Positions 61,282 to 64,000 of a stretch of 64,000 nt of DNA are shown here, one piece after another. A program made the position numbers and the translations under genes. Below the pieces are notes generated by a model. It saw nothing but the letters and a program-made list of their open reading frames with translations. It was not told where the DNA came from and ran no database searches. This DNA comes from JAIBJN01 sp963784175 (GTDB lineage Bacteria > Actinomycetota > Thermoleophilia > Gaiellales > Gaiellaceae), in NCBI GenBank assembly GCA_963784175.1, contig CAWAQJ010000012.1, positions 197,402-261,401 on the forward strand, written 5' to 3'. Each line of letters begins with the position of its first letter. Position 1 is the stretch's first letter.

Positions 61282-64000
61282 ATGTCCACGAGATCCTTCT
61301 GGACGCTATGCGTCTTGATAACGGCGGCCGCGCTCGCGATTGTCCCGGGCGCGATGTCTTCCAGCTCGGGAGCCACCGCCGACGACGACGCGCTGGCGAC
61401 CGCGCTCGGCTATCTCGACGACAGCGCGGCCGATCTGGGCGTCACGAGCGCCGACATCGCCGACGTCTTCGTCATGAGCAAGGTCGTAAGCAAGCACAAC
61501 GGCGTCACGCACTTCAACTTCAACCAGCGGTTCCGCGGGCTCGAGGTGTTCGGCGGGCACGCCACCGTCAGCATCAACGCCCAGGGCGAGCTCATCTTCG
61601 CCTCGGGAAGCCTCGTGAGCCTCGGCGGGGCGGCCGACTCGGCCGAGCTCAGCGCCATCGACGCGGTCGAGGCCGCAGCCGACAGGGCTGAACCTCGCCG
61701 ACCCGTCCGGGCTGCACATCATCAGCGGCGCGGCTTCGGCGGAGGCCCTGGTCTCCCGTGGCGGCATCTCGAACGCGGCCATTCCGGCCAAGCTGGGCTG
61801 GCAGCCGACAGCGAACGGCCTCAAGCTCGCATGGCAGGTCACGATCGACGACTCGGCGGGCATCAGTCTGTGGAACGCGGCGGTCGACGCCGACACGGGC
61901 GCGCTCCTCGACGCCGTCGACTGGACGATCACCGACGAGCACGAGGACCTCGCGTCCACGCTCAGCGGCGGGAGCCTTCCCGCTCCGCCTCTGGTGACCC
62001 CGGACGCTCGGGGCTTCTCGCTCAACCGCGTGAACGACGGCTCCAGCTACCGCGTCTACGACATCGCGCTCGAAAGCCCGAACGACGGCGCGCGCCGGCT
62101 GGTGCAGAACCCCGCCGACGCGACCGCTTCGCCGTTCGGCTGGCACGACACCAACGGCGTTGCGGGAGCGGAGTTCACGATCACGCGCGGGAACAACGCT
62201 CACACGTTCCTCGAGCAGGACGACGATCAGCTGCCCGACTTCGGGGACACGAACGGCGGCCCGGGGCTGGACTTCGACTTCCCGGCCGACCTGACGCAGC
62301 ACTCGCAGGCGTATCGCGACGCAGTCGTCACGAACGAGTTCTTCGGGTGCAACACCTTCCACGACCTCCTGTTCCTGTACGGCTTCGATGAGAACGCCGA
62401 CAACTTCCAGGGGATCAACTACTCCGGCGGACCGTTCTCGAACGGCGACTACGTGCGCTGTCACGTGGCGTCGGGAGCCGGCACGAACAACGCCAACTTC
62501 GGCACTCCGGCTATCGGTGGAGCGCCGCGGATGCGGATGTACCTCTGGCCGGGCAACCAGCTCGGAAGCCAGAACGAGGTCGTCGTCAACGGCGTGGGCA
62601 GCTTCGGCGCCGGGTGGGCGCGGTACGGCCCGCCGGCCACGACCGGCGGCGCGAGCGGCGCGATCTTCAACGCCGGAAACGGCTGCGTCGCAGCGGACTA
62701 CACGGGCATTCCGGCCGGCGCGATCGCAATCGCGGTCGGCGGCAACACGGGCTGCCAGAACCTCGCCAAGACCCATGCGGCCAATGCCGCCGGGGCCAGC
62801 GCGGTCGTCCTGTCCTCGGGTACGTCGAGCACCACGGTCCTGGAATCCAACGAGGGCGGCATGCTCGTGGCGTCGCCCACGATTCCGGCCGTGAGCGTCT
62901 CGACGGCCAACGGCGACGCGATCCGGGCCGCTGCCGGTGCGAACGCGACCGTCCGCAAGAACCCGGCGCACCCGGGGATCCGCGACGGTGACTTCGAGAA
63001 CGGGATCATCTTCCACGAGTACGGGCACGGTCTCTCGAACCGCCTGACGGGCGGCCCCGGGATCAACTGCCTCAGCGGCGCCGAGCAGATGGGCGAAGGT
63101 TGGAGCGACTACGTCGCCATCACGTCGTTCCTCGACCCGGATCTCGACGACCCGAATCAACCGCGCGGCATGGGCCCGTACGCGCTCTTCCAGCCGGACC
63201 GACACGGCGCCGGCATCCGTCCGCGGCCGTACTCGCGTGACTTCAACATCCAGCCGGCCACCTACGACAGCATCAAGACGAACGCCTGGCTGACCGGCTC
63301 GCTCGCCCAGCCCCACGGGATCGGGCACGCCTGGGCAGCCATCCTCTGGGACATGAACTGGGACCTGATCGACAAGTACGGGTTCAGCGGCAACATCTAC
63401 CTGCCGTGGAACGCGGGCGGGAACAACCGCGCCATGCAGTACATGGTCGACGGTCTCAAGCTCCAGGGCTGCGGCCCGACGTTCGTGACGGGCCGCGCGG
63501 CGATCATCGCGGCCGCGAACGTGCTCGCCGGTGGATCCGCCGGTGAGGTCGAGGGCGACTCCTGCACGCTCTGGGCGACGTTCTCGCGTCGCGGTCTCGG
63601 CTTCAGCGCCGTCGGCGGCACGACCAGCCGTGACGACGGTACCGAGGCGTTCGACACCAATCCGCTCTGCCGCGAGGGCTTCAACGCGGGGGCGGACCAG
63701 CCATACGGTTCGCTCAACAGCGAGCGTGCGGGCGACGTGGTCACGCTGAAGTTCACGGCCCCGGATCACTACGACCGGGATACCGTGCTCGGCGGGCCGA
63801 TCTTCTCCCGCAAGGTCGACTGCACGACCCTGCAGGTACCGAGCCAGGGCGTGCGGATCACCCCGCGTGAGTTCCCGATCCCGACCATTGCACAGGGTCA
63901 GACGCAGCTCACGAAGCTCCTCGGCGGGCAGTTCCGTTACCGCTGGCAGACCGACGTGACCTGGAAGGGCACGTGCCGCGAGTTCGTCCTCACGCGCGAG
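61282..64000 (+). pseudogene. M36 (fungalysin-like) secreted metallopeptidase, +1 frameshift and cut by window edge
   Basis: The gene starts with ATG 61282 after GGAGG and a signal peptide (about 30 residues), then a fungalysin propeptide (VTHFNFNQRFRGLEVFGGHA). At 61685-61687 (AGGG) one extra G shifts the frame; the following frame continues to the window end and holds a PA domain (about 62620-62940), zinc motif IIFHEYGHGLSNRL (histidines from 63014) and the third ligand in GEGWSDYVA (63095). The C-terminus lies outside. Either a disabled gene or a base-calling error. Confidence 0.88.

Noticed and set aside
61649..63769. A 700-codon minus-strand frame opposite the M36 peptidase
   Set aside because: The plus strand carries the HEYGH zinc site, PA domain and propeptide in good order; the minus frame is compositional.

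Overview
The window is GC-rich and very gene-dense. Most start codons are ATG, GTG or TTG, and many neighbouring genes share ATGA or GTGA stop/start overlaps. Gene content (class E sortase, ECF sigma factor, otsA/treT, a rnpA-rpmH-dnaA-dnaN-recF-gyrB-gyrA origin block, CcmABC cytochrome assembly, fused PE-ligase-polymerase LigD) suggests a Gram-positive-type, soil-like member of the Actinomycetota, plausibly near Thermoleophilia/Gaiellales. The taxonomic call is an inference from gene content, not from a search.

Layout. Positions 1-6775 (minus) form one long cofactor operon: moaC, mogA, ubiA-like prenyltransferase, ccmA, ccmB, ccmC, a CcmD-like peptide, a CcsA/HemX-type protein, hemA, hemC and the first codons of the next gene (hemD expected). 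Upstream lie otsA and a TreT-like trehalose synthase, an RsbW-like anti-sigma kinase, an orphan DNA methyltransferase, an HtrA protease and a two-component system (6798-14433). On the plus strand follow an M28-like membrane protein that has lost ligands and a class E sortase, then on the minus strand moeA, a GT-C mannosyltransferase, a class A penicillin-binding protein, an MscS channel and a DUF2203 protein. Positions 22947-26661 (plus) hold an orphan lipoprotein binding protein, a HAD protein, a frameshifted cystathionine gamma-synthase, a CPBP membrane protease and chorismate mutase.

The chromosome origin region spans about 27247-41350. On the minus side are rpmH, rnpA, yidD, yidC, jag, rsmG, parA, parB and a tRNA-Ile that overlaps the parB stop; on the plus side are dnaA, dnaN, recF, a DciA-like DUF721 gene, gyrB and gyrA. 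DnaA-box-like sequences flank dnaA on both sides. After gyrA come a MerR-type regulator, galT, an SPFH protein and its NfeD partner, a secreted peptidoglycan-recognition amidase, birA and an ECF sigma factor. Next is a fatty-acid synthesis cluster fabZ-fabH-fabD-fabG-fabF without an acpP gene, followed by a dehalogenase-like protein, a zinc-ribbon ureohydrolase, accD and accA; BirA would biotinylate the carboxylase carrier subunit, and AccDA would feed malonyl groups to FabD. The window ends with LigD, a GNAT acetyltransferase, a membrane HD-GYP protein and the start of a frameshifted M36 (fungalysin) metallopeptidase that runs off the edge.

Two expression themes recur. First, many transcription units show a TAnnnT -10 hexamer 7-10 nt before the start codon, consistent with leaderless mRNAs; birA and the sigma factor appear to share one symmetrical -10 in opposite directions. 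Second, mogA, recF and galT have no ATG, GTG or TTG at the place their conserved N-termini require, but each has a CTG there, in two cases overlapping the upstream stop as CTGA.
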